From assembly GCA_017439345.1 (NCBI GenBank), contig JAFSJJ010000010.1, positions 74,442-125,701 of the forward strand: a stretch of DNA of 51,260 nucleotides, read 5' to 3'. The translations under genes were made by a program, and so were the position numbers. This document shows, piece after piece, positions 8,777 through 17,660 of the stretch (position 1 is its first letter; the number at the start of each line of letters is the position of its first letter). The stretch is from Synergistaceae bacterium (GTDB taxonomy: Bacteria; Synergistota; Synergistia; Synergistales; Aminobacteriaceae). The notes beneath the pieces are model-generated. The model searched no databases. It saw only the letters and a program-made list of their open reading frames with translations, and was not told the DNA's origin.

Positions 8777-9274
8777 TTAGTGTCTGGGCGGTCTTAGTCC
8801 TCCTGGTCTTGGGCCGGGTCTGGGTCCTGGTCGCGGTCCGGGTCCGGGTCTTGGGCCTCTGGGGGGGGCCGGTCTGAAGCGCGGGCCTTCGGGTCTTGGT
8901 CCGGGGCCTGGTCTCCATCTTGGGCCTGGTCCGGGTCTCCAGCGTGGTTCGGGTCCGGGATGATGAGGCGGAGGCGGCGGCGGAGGTCTGTGCCATCTCG
9001 GGGGCGGTCTATGCCATCTCGGCGGAGGGGGCGGAGGCGGCGGGGGAGGTCCGTAATCCCAGTCATCGTGGTCAACAAGTTCAACTATGTCAATGAACAG
9101 TCTTGCTATGTCCAGAGGGTGAGGGCCTGAATGATGATGTCCTCTGCTGAAAGAAGTCTTTAACTCGTCGAGACTAACATCAGCTTTGACTTTCTTTGCT
9201 GCATCGGCAGGATTTGACGCTATGATTACACTTCCTGCTGCTGCGAGAGCTATTATTGCTGCAAAACGTTTCAT
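8777..9274 (-). CDS. Secreted Pro/Gly/Arg-rich low-complexity protein of unknown function
   Basis: The 165-residue protein has an N-terminal signal peptide (about 1-25, ending ADA) and an ordered part to about residue 73 (KADVSLDELKTSFSRG, then LDIARLFIDIVELVDHDDWDYG). A long tail follows: about ten Pro in a row, RWHRPP repeats, then RPGPGP repeats. The gene is very GC-rich in an otherwise AT-rich region because of CCN, GGN and CGN codons. Other frames are also open across the tail, but only this one has a signal peptide and a ribosome site (AGGAGG-like, just before the ATG). It is first in the three-gene run and lies 160 bp from the divergent response regulator. Slippage in the tail could change its length. 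The function is unknown. Confidence 0.65.
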   Translation of the reverse strand: MKRFAAIIALAAAGSVIIASNPADAAKKVKADVSLDELKTSFSRGHHHSGPHPLDIARLFIDIVELVDHDDWDYGPPPPPPPPPPRWHRPPPRWHRPPPPPPPHHPGPEPRWRPGPGPRWRPGPGPRPEGPRFRPAPPRGPRPGPGPRPGPRPGPRPGGLRPPRH

Positions 9275-9389
9275 GCTTAATTTCCTCCTTTATATATTTT
9301 GCTGAGATTTAATTTTAACTCGTTGAATTCATTTTTTCTCGTAATCTTTTGCTTCAACGCTGATAGAATAACAAGAAATTATGAACGCA

Positions 9390-9419
9390 TTGTGAAATGA
9401 AAATGTAGTTTTTGTGAAA
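9390..9419 (+). promoter_or_regulatory. Candidate response-regulator operator (two TTGTGAAA repeats)
   Basis: TTGTGAAA occurs at 9390-9397 and again at 9412-9419, 22 bp apart, which is two helical turns and the arrangement OmpR-type regulators often use. The second copy overlaps the ribosome site of the regulator gene. Autoregulation is a guess from position; the repeat could be chance in AT-rich DNA. Confidence 0.25.
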
Positions 9420-9434
9420 GGAGTTTTATTTTAC

Positions 9435-10118
9435 ATGAAATTATTAATAGTCGAAGATGAGGCATCAATCGCTGAAGTAGTCATAGCTTATGCGAAACGT
9501 GAGGGGCTTGAAACTGTCTACGCTTCGGACGGAATCGAGGCTCTAGAATTATTCAGCCGGGAAGAACCTGACTTAATCATTCTTGATTTAATGCTTCCCA
9601 AATTGAACGGTGAAGAAGTTTGCAGGCGAATCCGTGAGAAATCGAGCGTCCCTATTATTATGCTTACGGCCAAGAGCAGCGAGTCAGACGTTGTGTCGGG
9701 TCTTGACTTAGGGGCAAATGATTACGTAGCAAAGCCCTTCAGTCCAAGAGTCTTAATGGCAAGAATTCGAGCTCAGTTAAGACCGAGAGAGTCACGCGAT
9801 AACTTAGCTTCGGGTTCAGTAGCTGACGGACGAATCGAAATTGATCCCGAACGAGTCGAATTACGAAAAGACGGGACTCCGATTCAAGTTACAAAGAGTG
9901 AGTTCTTGATATTCTCGACTCTTGCTTCAAAGCCTATTAGAACTTGGTCACGCGAAGAAATAATCAGGTCTGCACTTGGTGATGACTATGACGGCTTCGA
10001 CAGGACTATTGACACGTACGTTAAAAATTTACGCAAGAAACTCGCTGAGCCGGGACACGAAAACGGCTGGATAAAAACTATTTACGGCTTCGGATATAGG
10101 CTCGATGATGAAAAGTAA
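9435..10118 (+). CDS. OmpR/PhoB-family response regulator
   Basis: The protein is 227 residues from the ATG at 9435. A GTG at 9414 is in frame but is rejected because the AAAGGAG ribosome site lies at 9417-9423, twelve bases before the ATG. The receiver domain (1-120) has the acidic pair Glu7/Asp8, the phosphoacceptor Asp51 in LIILDLMLP, Thr/Ala near 79 and Lys101 in VAKPF. The C-terminal winged helix (about 130-225) ends with the usual TIYGFGYRL. It should bind DNA when phosphorylated by the overlapping histidine kinase. The divergent genes for secreted Pro-rich proteins and the downstream PepSY gene are the natural candidate targets, which would make this an envelope-sensing system; that target set is inferred from position. 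Confidence 0.93.
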   Translation: MKLLIVEDEASIAEVVIAYAKREGLETVYASDGIEALELFSREEPDLIILDLMLPKLNGEEVCRRIREKSSVPIIMLTAKSSESDVVSGLDLGANDYVAKPFSPRVLMARIRAQLRPRESRDNLASGSVADGRIEIDPERVELRKDGTPIQVTKSEFLIFSTLASKPIRTWSREEIIRSALGDDYDGFDRTIDTYVKNLRKKLAEPGHENGWIKTIYGFGYRLDDEK

Positions 10119-11475
10119 ATCACTGTTATCACATTTCCTGACTCTTTATGTCCTGCTTGCTTTCTTAGCTGGTATCGTAGTCCCATCGTTAAGCGTCTGG
10201 CTGGGAGCATATGCTTTCAGAGATCTTCAAGTTCACAGACGGCAGGCAGACTTAGAAAATTTATGCGAGTCTCTGACTGAGTTATATATCGAAGAAGGCG
10301 GAGTCTGGAACACCAGCAGAGTTAAAGACGTTTTGAGACCTGCACCAAGATGGGGAGGAATGAGAATCACTTTATTTGATGCAGACGATAACGAAATTTA
10401 CACGTTGAAGCCGTTCATAATGACTCATAATAATAATAACAATAATCACTCAAGACCTGAAAGCGAACATATAACTATGAAACTTGGCCGGGACAAAATA
10501 AAGAACATCGGCAGGCTTGAAATCGAGCGCAGGATACCTTCAGGACGTTACGAAATTTCATATATAACATACCTGATTCGCTATAATCTCGCCGGAGCAT
10601 TAATTATGATCGTTGCAGCCTGCGGACTCGGCTTTATCGTTGCAGGAAGACTCAGCAGACCCGTTATAAAAGCTATCGAACGCACCAGAGATATAAGTCA
10701 CGGTGAATATGACTCTAACGAAGAAATTAAATCAATAGGAATCCGCGAACTTGACGAGCTTACTAAATGCGTTGAAGACTTAGGCAGGACTTTAGCAGGC
10801 CAGGAGAAATTAAGACGGCGTTTAATGGTCGATGTAGCTCACGAACTCAAGACACCGTTGACAGTGGCAAGGACTCAAATAGAAGCTATTGCTGACGGTA
10901 TACTTGAACCTACTCCGGAGAGGCTTGAACTATGCGTGAACGAAATGCAGAGACTAGGAGGCTTGATTGAAAACGTTGTTGCTTTAACCCGTCTTGAAGG
11001 CGAGTCTCTGATTATTCACAAAGAACGTACTGACATGAAAAAATTTCTTGAACCCGTGATTGAGTCCTTCATGCCTTTGTTCGAGAAGAGCAATATAGCT
11101 TTAACGAGTCAGCTTGAGAATAATATTGCGTGTGAAATAGATACTAACAAGTTCAGAAACGTTATAGATAATCTGCTCTCTAATGCCCAGCGTTACACCA
11201 ATTCAGGAGGCCAAGTGAATCTCAGGCTTTACAGAGTCAATAACAGCGCGTTAATTCAAGTCAGTGATACAGGTATCGGAATTGCAGAAAAGGATTTGCC
11301 GAATATTTTCGAGAGATTTTACAGGACAGATGAGTCTCGAACCCGCATAACAGGAGGCAGCGGAGTCGGTCTTGCTATCGTCAAAGCGTCAGTCGAAGCT
11401 CACGGAGGCAAAATCAGCGTAACGAGTCAGAAAGATCAAGGCAGTACATTCACGATAACTTTACCCGTTGCATAA
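10105..11475 (+). CDS. Membrane sensor histidine kinase (HAMP, HisKA, HATPase)
   Basis: The 456-residue protein has two membrane spans (about 11-38 and 161-181) enclosing a 120-residue periplasmic sensor region. A HAMP linker (about 181-232) follows. The phosphoacceptor His246 lies in VDVAHELKTPLT. The ATPase domain shows the N box (NLLSNAQRYTN), DTGIGI, FERFYR and GSGVGLAIVK. The start overlaps the regulator gene by 14 bases (ATGATG; either Met may be used), so the two are translationally coupled. The periplasmic region has an Asn-rich insert (MTHNN followed by more Asn) of no known meaning. The signal is unknown; the divergent secreted Pro/His-rich proteins suggest an envelope or metal cue. 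Confidence 0.93.
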   Translation: MMKSKSLLSHFLTLYVLLAFLAGIVVPSLSVWLGAYAFRDLQVHRRQADLENLCESLTELYIEEGGVWNTSRVKDVLRPAPRWGGMRITLFDADDNEIYTLKPFIMTHNNNNNNHSRPESEHITMKLGRDKIKNIGRLEIERRIPSGRYEISYITYLIRYNLAGALIMIVAACGLGFIVAGRLSRPVIKAIERTRDISHGEYDSNEEIKSIGIRELDELTKCVEDLGRTLAGQEKLRRRLMVDVAHELKTPLTVARTQIEAIADGILEPTPERLELCVNEMQRLGGLIENVVALTRLEGESLIIHKERTDMKKFLEPVIESFMPLFEKSNIALTSQLENNIACEIDTNKFRNVIDNLLSNAQRYTNSGGQVNLRLYRVNNSALIQVSDTGIGIAEKDLPNIFERFYRTDESRTRITGGSGVGLAIVKASVEAHGGKISVTSQKDQGSTFTITLPVA

Positions 11476-11483
11476 TAATAAAA

Positions 11484-11525
11484 CCCTCCCTGAATGAATT
11501 AACACTCAGAGAGGGAAAATTTTTA
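11484..11525. terminator. Bidirectional terminator after the two-component operon
   Basis: CCCTC-C-CTGA (11484-11493) pairs with TCAG-A-GAGGG (11506-11515) around a 12-base loop, with one mismatch. AAAATTTTT follows on the plus strand and TTTTATTATT on the minus strand. It separates the convergent kinase and PepSY genes. Confidence 0.8.
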
Positions 11526-11526
11526 A

Positions 11527-11889
11527 TTAACGTCTTGCATAAGCTAACTTCAAGACTTGGCCTGTAATTGCATCAACATCAACGTTGTATCTGCTGCCCT
11601 GAGCCTCGCATCTCATCTCGTATACTGGTCTGTAATCGCCGTTTACGGGGTAATCATGAGCCTTGTTCTTGAGTTCAGGTTCACCGAAGAATCTGACTCT
11701 CTGAGTTCCAAGCTGCCTCTTGACGACATTCTGAGCCTCTGAAGGAGTGATAAGCTCGACTCTTCTTGTTCTGTGAGAGCTGTCATCGTGTCTGATTCTG
11801 CGCCTCCGTCTGGCTGCAAGAGCCTCTGTTGATGTCCCTGCTAACACGAACACCAACAACAACGCTAATAACTTGAACTTACGCGACAT
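11527..11889 (-). CDS. Secreted PepSY-domain protein
   Basis: The 120-residue protein has a signal peptide (about 1-25, ending ALA), then an Arg-rich linker (six Arg in the first eight residues after cleavage) and one PepSY domain (about 48-118). That domain begins ITPSEAQNVVKRQLG and ends VDVDAITGQVLKL. PepSY domains occur in protease propeptides and in periplasmic sensors or inhibitors. The role here is unknown. It is convergent with the histidine kinase gene and could be part of the same envelope-response neighbourhood. An AGGAGG-like site (ACCTCCT on the plus strand at 11895-11901) precedes the ATG. Confidence 0.8.
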   Translation of the reverse strand: MSRKFKLLALLLVFVLAGTSTEALAARRRRRIRHDDSSHRTRRVELITPSEAQNVVKRQLGTQRVRFFGEPELKNKAHDYPVNGDYRPVYEMRCEAQGSRYNVDVDAITGQVLKLAYARR

Positions 11890-11901
11890 GAAAATTACCT
11901 C

Positions 11902-13428
11902 CTAAAAAATAAATTCCTTCTCGAAATCAGGGCTTGACTCCGGGTAGTCTGTGCGGTTGTGAGTCCCCCGACTCTCTTTGCGGTTAAGTGCAGCCTTCGC
12001 GATTAAATGAATTGCCAGAGCTGTCTGACTCGTCAAATCATCTTTTGCTGCCTGAGAAGATTCTATAACTTCATGGGTAAATTTCAATGCCGATTCTAAA
12101 TCTTGGGCGTTCCTGTAGACTCCTAATGACCTGCCTGCGACTCTCTGAAGCTCGCCTAAATACTTTTCGCGCACTGAGTCATCACGGTGATAAATTACTT
12201 CGCGTTCATTAATCACCCTGTCAAGTTCTCCGGTTCTCATGACTCCCTCAGCACATAACAAGCCTGAAAGTGTCGCCTGCGATGCCGCGTTACCTGCACA
12301 CCTGCAAGCCCCGTGAATACCTCCGCACGCTTCACCGACTGCAAAGAGTCCTTTAACGTCTGACTCGTAATTCTTATCGACTCGAATTCCTCCTGAGAAA
12401 CTGTGAGGCATTGGCCCGACTTCGAGCAATTCTTTCTTGGGATCACATCCGCTCTGAATGAGTCTATTATAGAACCAGGGATAAGCCTTAAGAATATTTA
12501 TATCAATGTGTCTCAAGTCCACCCAGACTCCCCCGTGTGAGTTGCCTTTGCCTTGAGCGACCTGCTTCCAAATTTCGTGATTGATTAGCGATTTCGGAGC
12601 ACCTGCTTCCCCCTGAGGCCTGACTCTCAACAAGAATCTTTCACCGTCAGAGTTCAATAAATAGCCGCCTTCACCTAACATAGCAGTCGGACAAGGTTCA
12701 CCTACTGCACCTTCAGGGGACATCATGACCATCGGCTCGAACTCAATAAATTCCAAATCAACGAGAGACGCTCCCGCAGTCTTGGCCATTCCTAATGTGT
12801 TGCCTTTCACATCATCGGGATATGTTGACGTGCCTAATAAATTTCCTACTCCGCCCCATGAGGCTATTACTACAGGTGCATAGACGTTATAAGGCTCGTG
12901 ATTATCTTCTATGACTGTGAAGCCTTCTATTTTTCCGGACTCGTCATTCTTGATGAGATTAACGACTTGAGCTTTGTTATGAAACTCGATCCCTGACTCT
13001 GCTAATCTTGTGAGCATGACTTTCTCAATCTCGACTCCTATTAAGTTCGTAGTCTGACACAGTGAACGCGGGTAAGTATGACCTGACACATGACGTAACT
13101 TTATAGAGCCGTCCTCATTATGAGCAAACGTTACACCCCATCTGCATAATAACTCATAGCCTTTCAGTGTGTTAGCTGCCATTTCGTGAACAAGTTCTTT
13201 ATTGCCGATGTTATAACCTGCCGCTAACATGTCCTTTGCATATAATTCCGGTGAGTCGCCGTAGGGGTTCTCAGGTAAGACAAAATTTATTGCTGCAATG
13301 TAGGGAGTTCCTCCGAGTCCGTTCGCATAAATCGCAATGTCCTTGACTCCGAGTTCGTGAAGTCTTGCTGCTGAGGCGAGTGCTGCGAGTCCGCTTCCTG
13401 CTATGATAACTTGATGATGACTGCTCAT
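11902..13428 (-). CDS. FAD-dependent oxidoreductase (fumarate reductase/succinate dehydrogenase flavoprotein family)
   Basis: The 508-residue protein starts with an FAD-binding Rossmann motif (VIIAGSGLAALASAARL, residues about 7-23) in which the usual third Gly region reads Ala-Ala. The middle shows HVSGHTYPRS (about 134-143), typical of the catalytic region. Near residue 370 GLFAVGEACGGIHGACRC and GNAASQATLSG match the FAD-binding C-terminal signature of the FRD/SDH/L-aspartate oxidase family. The substrate is unknown. It is the last gene of the acid-sugar operon and overlaps the TRAP permease gene by one base (TAATG), so it should process the transported compound or a product of it. It has no signal peptide and is presumably cytoplasmic. 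Confidence 0.85.
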   Translation of the reverse strand: MSSHHQVIIAGSGLAALASAARLHELGVKDIAIYANGLGGTPYIAAINFVLPENPYGDSPELYAKDMLAAGYNIGNKELVHEMAANTLKGYELLCRWGVTFAHNEDGSIKLRHVSGHTYPRSLCQTTNLIGVEIEKVMLTRLAESGIEFHNKAQVVNLIKNDESGKIEGFTVIEDNHEPYNVYAPVVIASWGGVGNLLGTSTYPDDVKGNTLGMAKTAGASLVDLEFIEFEPMVMMSPEGAVGEPCPTAMLGEGGYLLNSDGERFLLRVRPQGEAGAPKSLINHEIWKQVAQGKGNSHGGVWVDLRHIDINILKAYPWFYNRLIQSGCDPKKELLEVGPMPHSFSGGIRVDKNYESDVKGLFAVGEACGGIHGACRCAGNAASQATLSGLLCAEGVMRTGELDRVINEREVIYHRDDSVREKYLGELQRVAGRSLGVYRNAQDLESALKFTHEVIESSQAAKDDLTSQTALAIHLIAKAALNRKESRGTHNRTDYPESSPDFEKEFIF

Positions 13429-15398
13429 TAATTAACTCCCTTCTTAGCGTTGACCCTGTTAATGAATAATATTGCAATTCCTATCACTGCGCCTATGACT
13501 GAGCTTATAGGTTCAGGGGCGATTAAACTCAATGCAGCTGCAAATAATATTACGCGTTCGATAACATTCAAATGAGTCTTGTAATATCCTGCGACCATGA
13601 CGGCCAAGAAGTAAGTTCCTAATACAAGCTGAATTACTGCAATTATTATCTCAGTGAGTGAACCCTTTAACAACAACGCGGGATTATAAACGAATACAAA
13701 GGGAACTAAGAAGCCTACCATTGCGAACGTAAAGCCCTTGAGTCCCGTCTTCATTGCGTCTGCTCCTGCTATGCCTGCTGCCGTATACGATGCTACACAA
13801 ACCGGAGGAGTTATCTGGGCCATTATCCCGTAATAGAACACGAACATATTTGCGCATAAGTCTGCTGTCGCTCTGGGTAAACCTGTCTGAAGTAAAATAG
13901 GCTGAATGCAGGGAACAAATAATATTACTCCTACAAGATAAGCTGCAACCGTCGGGAGAGCCATTCCCAAAATCATACAGCCGGCCATCGCTATACACAT
14001 CGCTATAAATAAATAATTCGTACCTAGTGAACGTATCAACACTGAAAGATTCGTTGCTAAAGAAGTCTGCTGGGTTACAACGTTGATTATAATTCCGCAA
14101 GCCGCTGTAGGAATCGCTATAGAAGCTGCCTGCTTTGCTCCGTCAACGCAGCATGACCATAATTCTTTAAGATTCAAGAAGTCAGATTTATTCACGAAAT
14201 AATTAATCACATCACATACAAGACATGCGAATATTCCGACCATGCCCGCACGCATTAACGAATAGCCCCTAATTATCCAGACAACGAGCAATACAGCAGG
14301 AATTAATAAATACAATCTCGGCATTACAGGACGCGCTACACTTATTGAGGCATCAATTGTAGAGTCAAGATTTGCTGCTCTCTTGGCCGCTATCTTGTCA
14401 ACGAGAACGAACACTGCGAAATAATAAGCTGCTGCCGGGATAATTGCACTTGCCGCAACTGACATGTAATTTATTCCTAACATTTCAGCCATGATAAAAG
14501 CTCCGACTCCCATAATAGGGGGCATGATCTGTCCTCCTGTTGAAGCAACTGCCTCGACTGCTCCTGCCTCTTCAGGTTCGTAGCCTATCTTCTTCATCAT
14601 GGGAATAGTCATAACTCCTGTTGTAGCTACGTTAGCGACTGCCGAGCCTGAGATCATTCCCATCAATCCAGATGATAATACAGCAGCTTTTGCCGGGCCT
14701 CCTGATGACTTGTTAGATAACTTCATGCCCATATCGATTAAGAGCTGTCCGCCTCCGATTGTAGAGAAAAACGCTCCGAAGACTATAAAATAAAATAAAG
14801 TATTTGCACTAGTTAATAAGGGAGTTCCGAATATTCCGCTCTCTGTCATGGTCATTCCTGAAGTGAACTCTTCAAGAAATTGCATTACGGGCTTTGCATT
14901 CGTGTGAAAGATTCCGGGCAAGTAGGGCGATGTCCAAGCGAATATAATAAACACCGTGATAAATCCTGCCAGAATTCCCCCTAACGTCCTGTATACTGCA
15001 AAGAGTAATAATAAAATCATTATGACCATTGCAGCATGATCCATTAAGTAAATATCTGAAACGCCTATTATGAACTCATTGAGTCTTTCTGCCTGACTCA
15101 AGATATACCAGAGCATATAAGCTATACCTGCAAACGCAAGAATATCTATATAATTCCACCATGAATATTTATTCAGGATTACAGGATCAGGAACTTCGCC
15201 GATGTCTTCTGCTGCCCTTCTTATTTTCTTACGGTAATTATAATCAGCAGGAAAATAAATAAATACGAGAGTCAATGCAAATATTAAGTGTATCGGACTC
15301 TGAAGCATGGGAGCAAACTGCTTAACGAGTGCTATATATGCCTGGAATCCAAAGAATGCTATTGTAACTAGAATTGCTGCTATATTACGCAAAGCCAT
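13428..15398 (-). CDS. TRAP transporter fused permease (4TM-12TM)
   Basis: The 656-residue protein is rich in hydrophobic spans. It corresponds to the fused DctQ-DctM permease of TRAP systems that work with TAXI binding proteins. The family-typical motifs are visible: GGQIMPPIMGVGAFIMAEMLG (near 295-315), GLMGMISGSAVANVATTGVMTIPMM before it, and in the second half GMALPTVAAYLVGV and MAQITPPVCVASYTAAGIAG. TRAP systems use an ion gradient to import acidic organic solutes across the inner membrane. The binding-protein gene lies directly upstream with a hairpin between them. The FAD enzyme gene overlaps its end. The solute is not known; the operon suggests a short acid sugar. Confidence 0.93.
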   Translation of the reverse strand: MALRNIAAILVTIAFFGFQAYIALVKQFAPMLQSPIHLIFALTLVFIYFPADYNYRKKIRRAAEDIGEVPDPVILNKYSWWNYIDILAFAGIAYMLWYILSQAERLNEFIIGVSDIYLMDHAAMVIMILLLLFAVYRTLGGILAGFITVFIIFAWTSPYLPGIFHTNAKPVMQFLEEFTSGMTMTESGIFGTPLLTSANTLFYFIVFGAFFSTIGGGQLLIDMGMKLSNKSSGGPAKAAVLSSGLMGMISGSAVANVATTGVMTIPMMKKIGYEPEEAGAVEAVASTGGQIMPPIMGVGAFIMAEMLGINYMSVAASAIIPAAAYYFAVFVLVDKIAAKRAANLDSTIDASISVARPVMPRLYLLIPAVLLVVWIIRGYSLMRAGMVGIFACLVCDVINYFVNKSDFLNLKELWSCCVDGAKQAASIAIPTAACGIIINVVTQQTSLATNLSVLIRSLGTNYLFIAMCIAMAGCMILGMALPTVAAYLVGVILFVPCIQPILLQTGLPRATADLCANMFVFYYGIMAQITPPVCVASYTAAGIAGADAMKTGLKGFTFAMVGFLVPFVFVYNPALLLKGSLTEIIIAVIQLVLGTYFLAVMVAGYYKTHLNVIERVILFAAALSLIAPEPISSVIGAVIGIAILFINRVNAKKGVN

Positions 15399-15437
15399 AA
15401 AAATTTTCAGCTCCTTGATGATGATTAATAATAAAAC

Positions 15438-15463
15438 GGCCCGCCGCTTTTAACTGACGAGCC
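15438..15463 (-). terminator. Intra-operon hairpin between TAXI binding protein and TRAP permease
   Basis: On the minus strand GGCTCG pairs with CGGGCC (one G-U) and is followed by GTTTTATTATT. A partial terminator here would lower permease relative to binding protein, a common arrangement in transport operons. Confidence 0.5.
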
Positions 15464-15484
15464 ATAAAATATTTCGCTTAATAC

Positions 15485-16498
15485 TTATTTGAATTCGTCG
15501 AACTCGTAGCCCATTTCCTTATAATATTTCACTGCGCCGGGGTGAAGGGGAGCACCGTTTAAATCATGTCTGCCGGCTGTCTTGGGGTCAAACCACTTCA
15601 ACGAAGCTACTGCTGCTGCGATCTCCTCTTTGTTCTCGCAGATTGCCTTTGTCAACGCATAAGCTATATCTTCATTCATACTTGCAGGGACTATTAAATT
15701 CTGCTGTGAACCCATCGTCTGAATATCTCTGTCCTGCTTGTTCCATGTTCCTGCTAACATGGTGATAGGCGCATAACCCATCTTGTTAAGATTTGCAAGA
15801 GTCGCTTCACCAAGCTGTACAAAATGCATGTCGTGAGTCAAGCAAATTTCTGTAGTCGTTGCCTGTCCTGCGTCAACGTGGTCAATAGTTGCGTCATATA
15901 AGTCGTCCTGAATTCCGGATTTGATTGCGTCTGTTCCGGTCTTCTCCCAAGTCGCGAATGTCAGGAACTCTTCAACAGAGATCCCGCAAGCCTCGATGAC
16001 TCTCTCTGCTGTAAGTTCGCCGAGTGTTCCGTTCTTCTTAGTGATTAACTTAATGGGAACTTTCTTAGCGATGACTTCTTCAATAGTCGTACAGCCTGTA
16101 GCGTCAACAAATTTCTTAGTGAACATGATATTAGCCATTGCGTGGCCGAGTCCTCCAGCTATGCTTCTGACATCGGGGCAGTCTCCGAACTGATAATCTT
16201 TCTTGCTTCTCTGATAGCTCCAAAGTGCAGGCCCTGCGTTACCGACTATCAAATCAGCGCGTCCCCTCTGAATCAAAACAGGTGCACCGACTCCGCCCGG
16301 CGAGTTCGTAGTTAAGTCAATCGTTGAACCCTCCGGAAGTCCCCTCAATAAAGCATTCTGAATTGCAGCACTGACTGAATAAGCTCCTGTTCCGACTTCC
16401 TGAGCAGCAAAAATTAATTTCGCAGGCTCGGTGAGTTCAGCACTTGATGCACACACTAGACAAAACACTAACACTAAAGCAAAAGCAAACTTCTTCAT
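15485..16498 (-). CDS. TAXI-family TRAP solute-binding protein
   Basis: The 337-residue protein has a signal peptide (about 1-20). The mature part starts ELTEPAKLIFAAQEVGTGAYSVSAAIQNALLRGLPEGSTIDL, with the GTGAYSV pattern that marks TAXI proteins, and continues with a type II periplasmic binding fold (NSPGGVGAPVLIQRGRADLIVGNAG). It captures the solute in the periplasm and hands it to the fused permease encoded next. A second ordered region (HVDAGQATTTEICLTHDMHFVQLG) is typical of the family's ligand cleft. Known TAXI ligands include glutamate and related acids; this ligand is not predicted by sequence. The operon partners argue for a hydroxylated short-chain acid. Confidence 0.93.
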   Translation of the reverse strand: MKKFAFALVLVFCLVCASSAELTEPAKLIFAAQEVGTGAYSVSAAIQNALLRGLPEGSTIDLTTNSPGGVGAPVLIQRGRADLIVGNAGPALWSYQRSKKDYQFGDCPDVRSIAGGLGHAMANIMFTKKFVDATGCTTIEEVIAKKVPIKLITKKNGTLGELTAERVIEACGISVEEFLTFATWEKTGTDAIKSGIQDDLYDATIDHVDAGQATTTEICLTHDMHFVQLGEATLANLNKMGYAPITMLAGTWNKQDRDIQTMGSQQNLIVPASMNEDIAYALTKAICENKEEIAAAVASLKWFDPKTAGRHDLNGAPLHPGAVKYYKEMGYEFDEFK

Positions 16499-16568
16499 GA
16501 TAAAAACTTTACCTCCATAAAAATATATATTTTCTACCGCAGAAATTTTTTATCCGCGGGTGTTGCAC

Positions 16569-17639
16569 TTATTTATTAAGAGCGAGTCTGATTCCGTAAT
16601 CAATCGAGTTCACAAGACTCAATTCATTAGCTTCACCGCTTCCGGCAATGTCATAAGCTGTCCCGTGATCTACGCTGACTCTAATAATGGGAAGTCCTAA
16701 CGTTACGTTAATCCCTGCGACTGCCTCCCAGTGATGTTCGTCGCGATTATAGACAAAGCCTTTGACCTTGAGGGGAATATGTCCTTGATCGTGATACATG
16801 ACAACAACGATGTCATACCAGCCGCCTAGAGCTTTACTAAACACAGTATCAGGTGGAGTAGGCTTCTTGTCGGGGATATTGATTCCTTCGCTCAATGCTT
16901 CATCTATTGCCGGTTGAATCTCGTCAATCTCCTCACGTCCGAACATGCCGTTTTCTCCGCAGTGTGGATTGAGTCCGGCGACTCCGATTTTGGGATTCTT
17001 GATTCCCAGAGCCTTGCACGCAGAGTCAGCCAGCCTTATGCATTCTAAGACTCTAGCTTTCTTGACTCTGTCGCAGGCTTCTCTTAATGAAACGTGAGTC
17101 GAAACATGAATGACTCTCAAATTCTCGTGAGCTAACATCATCGCATATTTCTTTGTCCCGGTCTCGTCCGCGTAAATTTCCGTGTGTCCTGAGTAGTGAT
17201 GACCTGCCATATTAATAGCTTCTTTGCTGATTGCGTTTGTAATCGTTGCGTCTATTTCATGATTCATAGCCATGTGAATAACTTTGACTACATATTGATA
17301 TGCTGCCTCACCGCCGAGCTTAGTCGGGCCAACGTTAAAGGGCTTGGGACTCTCAGGGTCTCCTGGAATGTCTGAAGGCTTTATTAATCCCATGTCGAAA
17401 ACGTCAATCACTCCGAACTCAAATTTTGCTTCACTGACGCTCTTAACTGGATTAATCTTAATGTCGAGTCCTGAAACTTTCTTTGCTACTCTGGCTGCGT
17501 AATTCATGACAGATACATCACCGACAACAAGAGGTCTGCACCTGTCGTAAATGTCTTTGTGAGAGAGAGTCTTAACAGTTATCTCCGGGCCGCTCCCGAA
17601 AGGATCTCCCATGCTGATTCCTAATATAGGTTTGTTCAT
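16569..17639 (-). CDS. PdxA2-like phospho-acid-sugar dehydrogenase (4-hydroxythreonine-4-phosphate dehydrogenase family)
   Basis: The protein is 356 residues from the ATG at 17639. An in-frame ATG at 17654 is rejected because the ribosome site GGAGG sits between the two. The PdxA fold shows GISMGDPFGSGPEI at the start and metal ligands in SGHTEIYADETGTKKYAMML, YHDQGHIPLKVKGF and SVDHGTAYDIAGSGEA. PdxA proper makes vitamin B6. Copies next to DUF1537 kinases instead oxidise D-threonate- or D-erythronate-4-phosphate, which decarboxylates to dihydroxyacetone phosphate. A DUF1537 gene lies three genes upstream in the same operon, so the catabolic role is preferred. No other B6 gene is nearby. The exact stereoisomer is unknown. 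Confidence 0.85.
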   Translation of the reverse strand: MNKPILGISMGDPFGSGPEITVKTLSHKDIYDRCRPLVVGDVSVMNYAARVAKKVSGLDIKINPVKSVSEAKFEFGVIDVFDMGLIKPSDIPGDPESPKPFNVGPTKLGGEAAYQYVVKVIHMAMNHEIDATITNAISKEAINMAGHHYSGHTEIYADETGTKKYAMMLAHENLRVIHVSTHVSLREACDRVKKARVLECIRLADSACKALGIKNPKIGVAGLNPHCGENGMFGREEIDEIQPAIDEALSEGINIPDKKPTPPDTVFSKALGGWYDIVVVMYHDQGHIPLKVKGFVYNRDEHHWEAVAGINVTLGLPIIRVSVDHGTAYDIAGSGEANELSLVNSIDYGIRLALNK

Positions 17640-17660
17640 GTTCGTAGCCTCCATGTTAAT

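Noticed and set aside
8757-9096. Additional frames in both directions across the Pro-rich tail (79, 96 and 66 codons)
   Set aside because: Low-complexity CCN/GGN DNA keeps several frames open. Only the 8777-9274 frame has a signal peptide and ribosome site.
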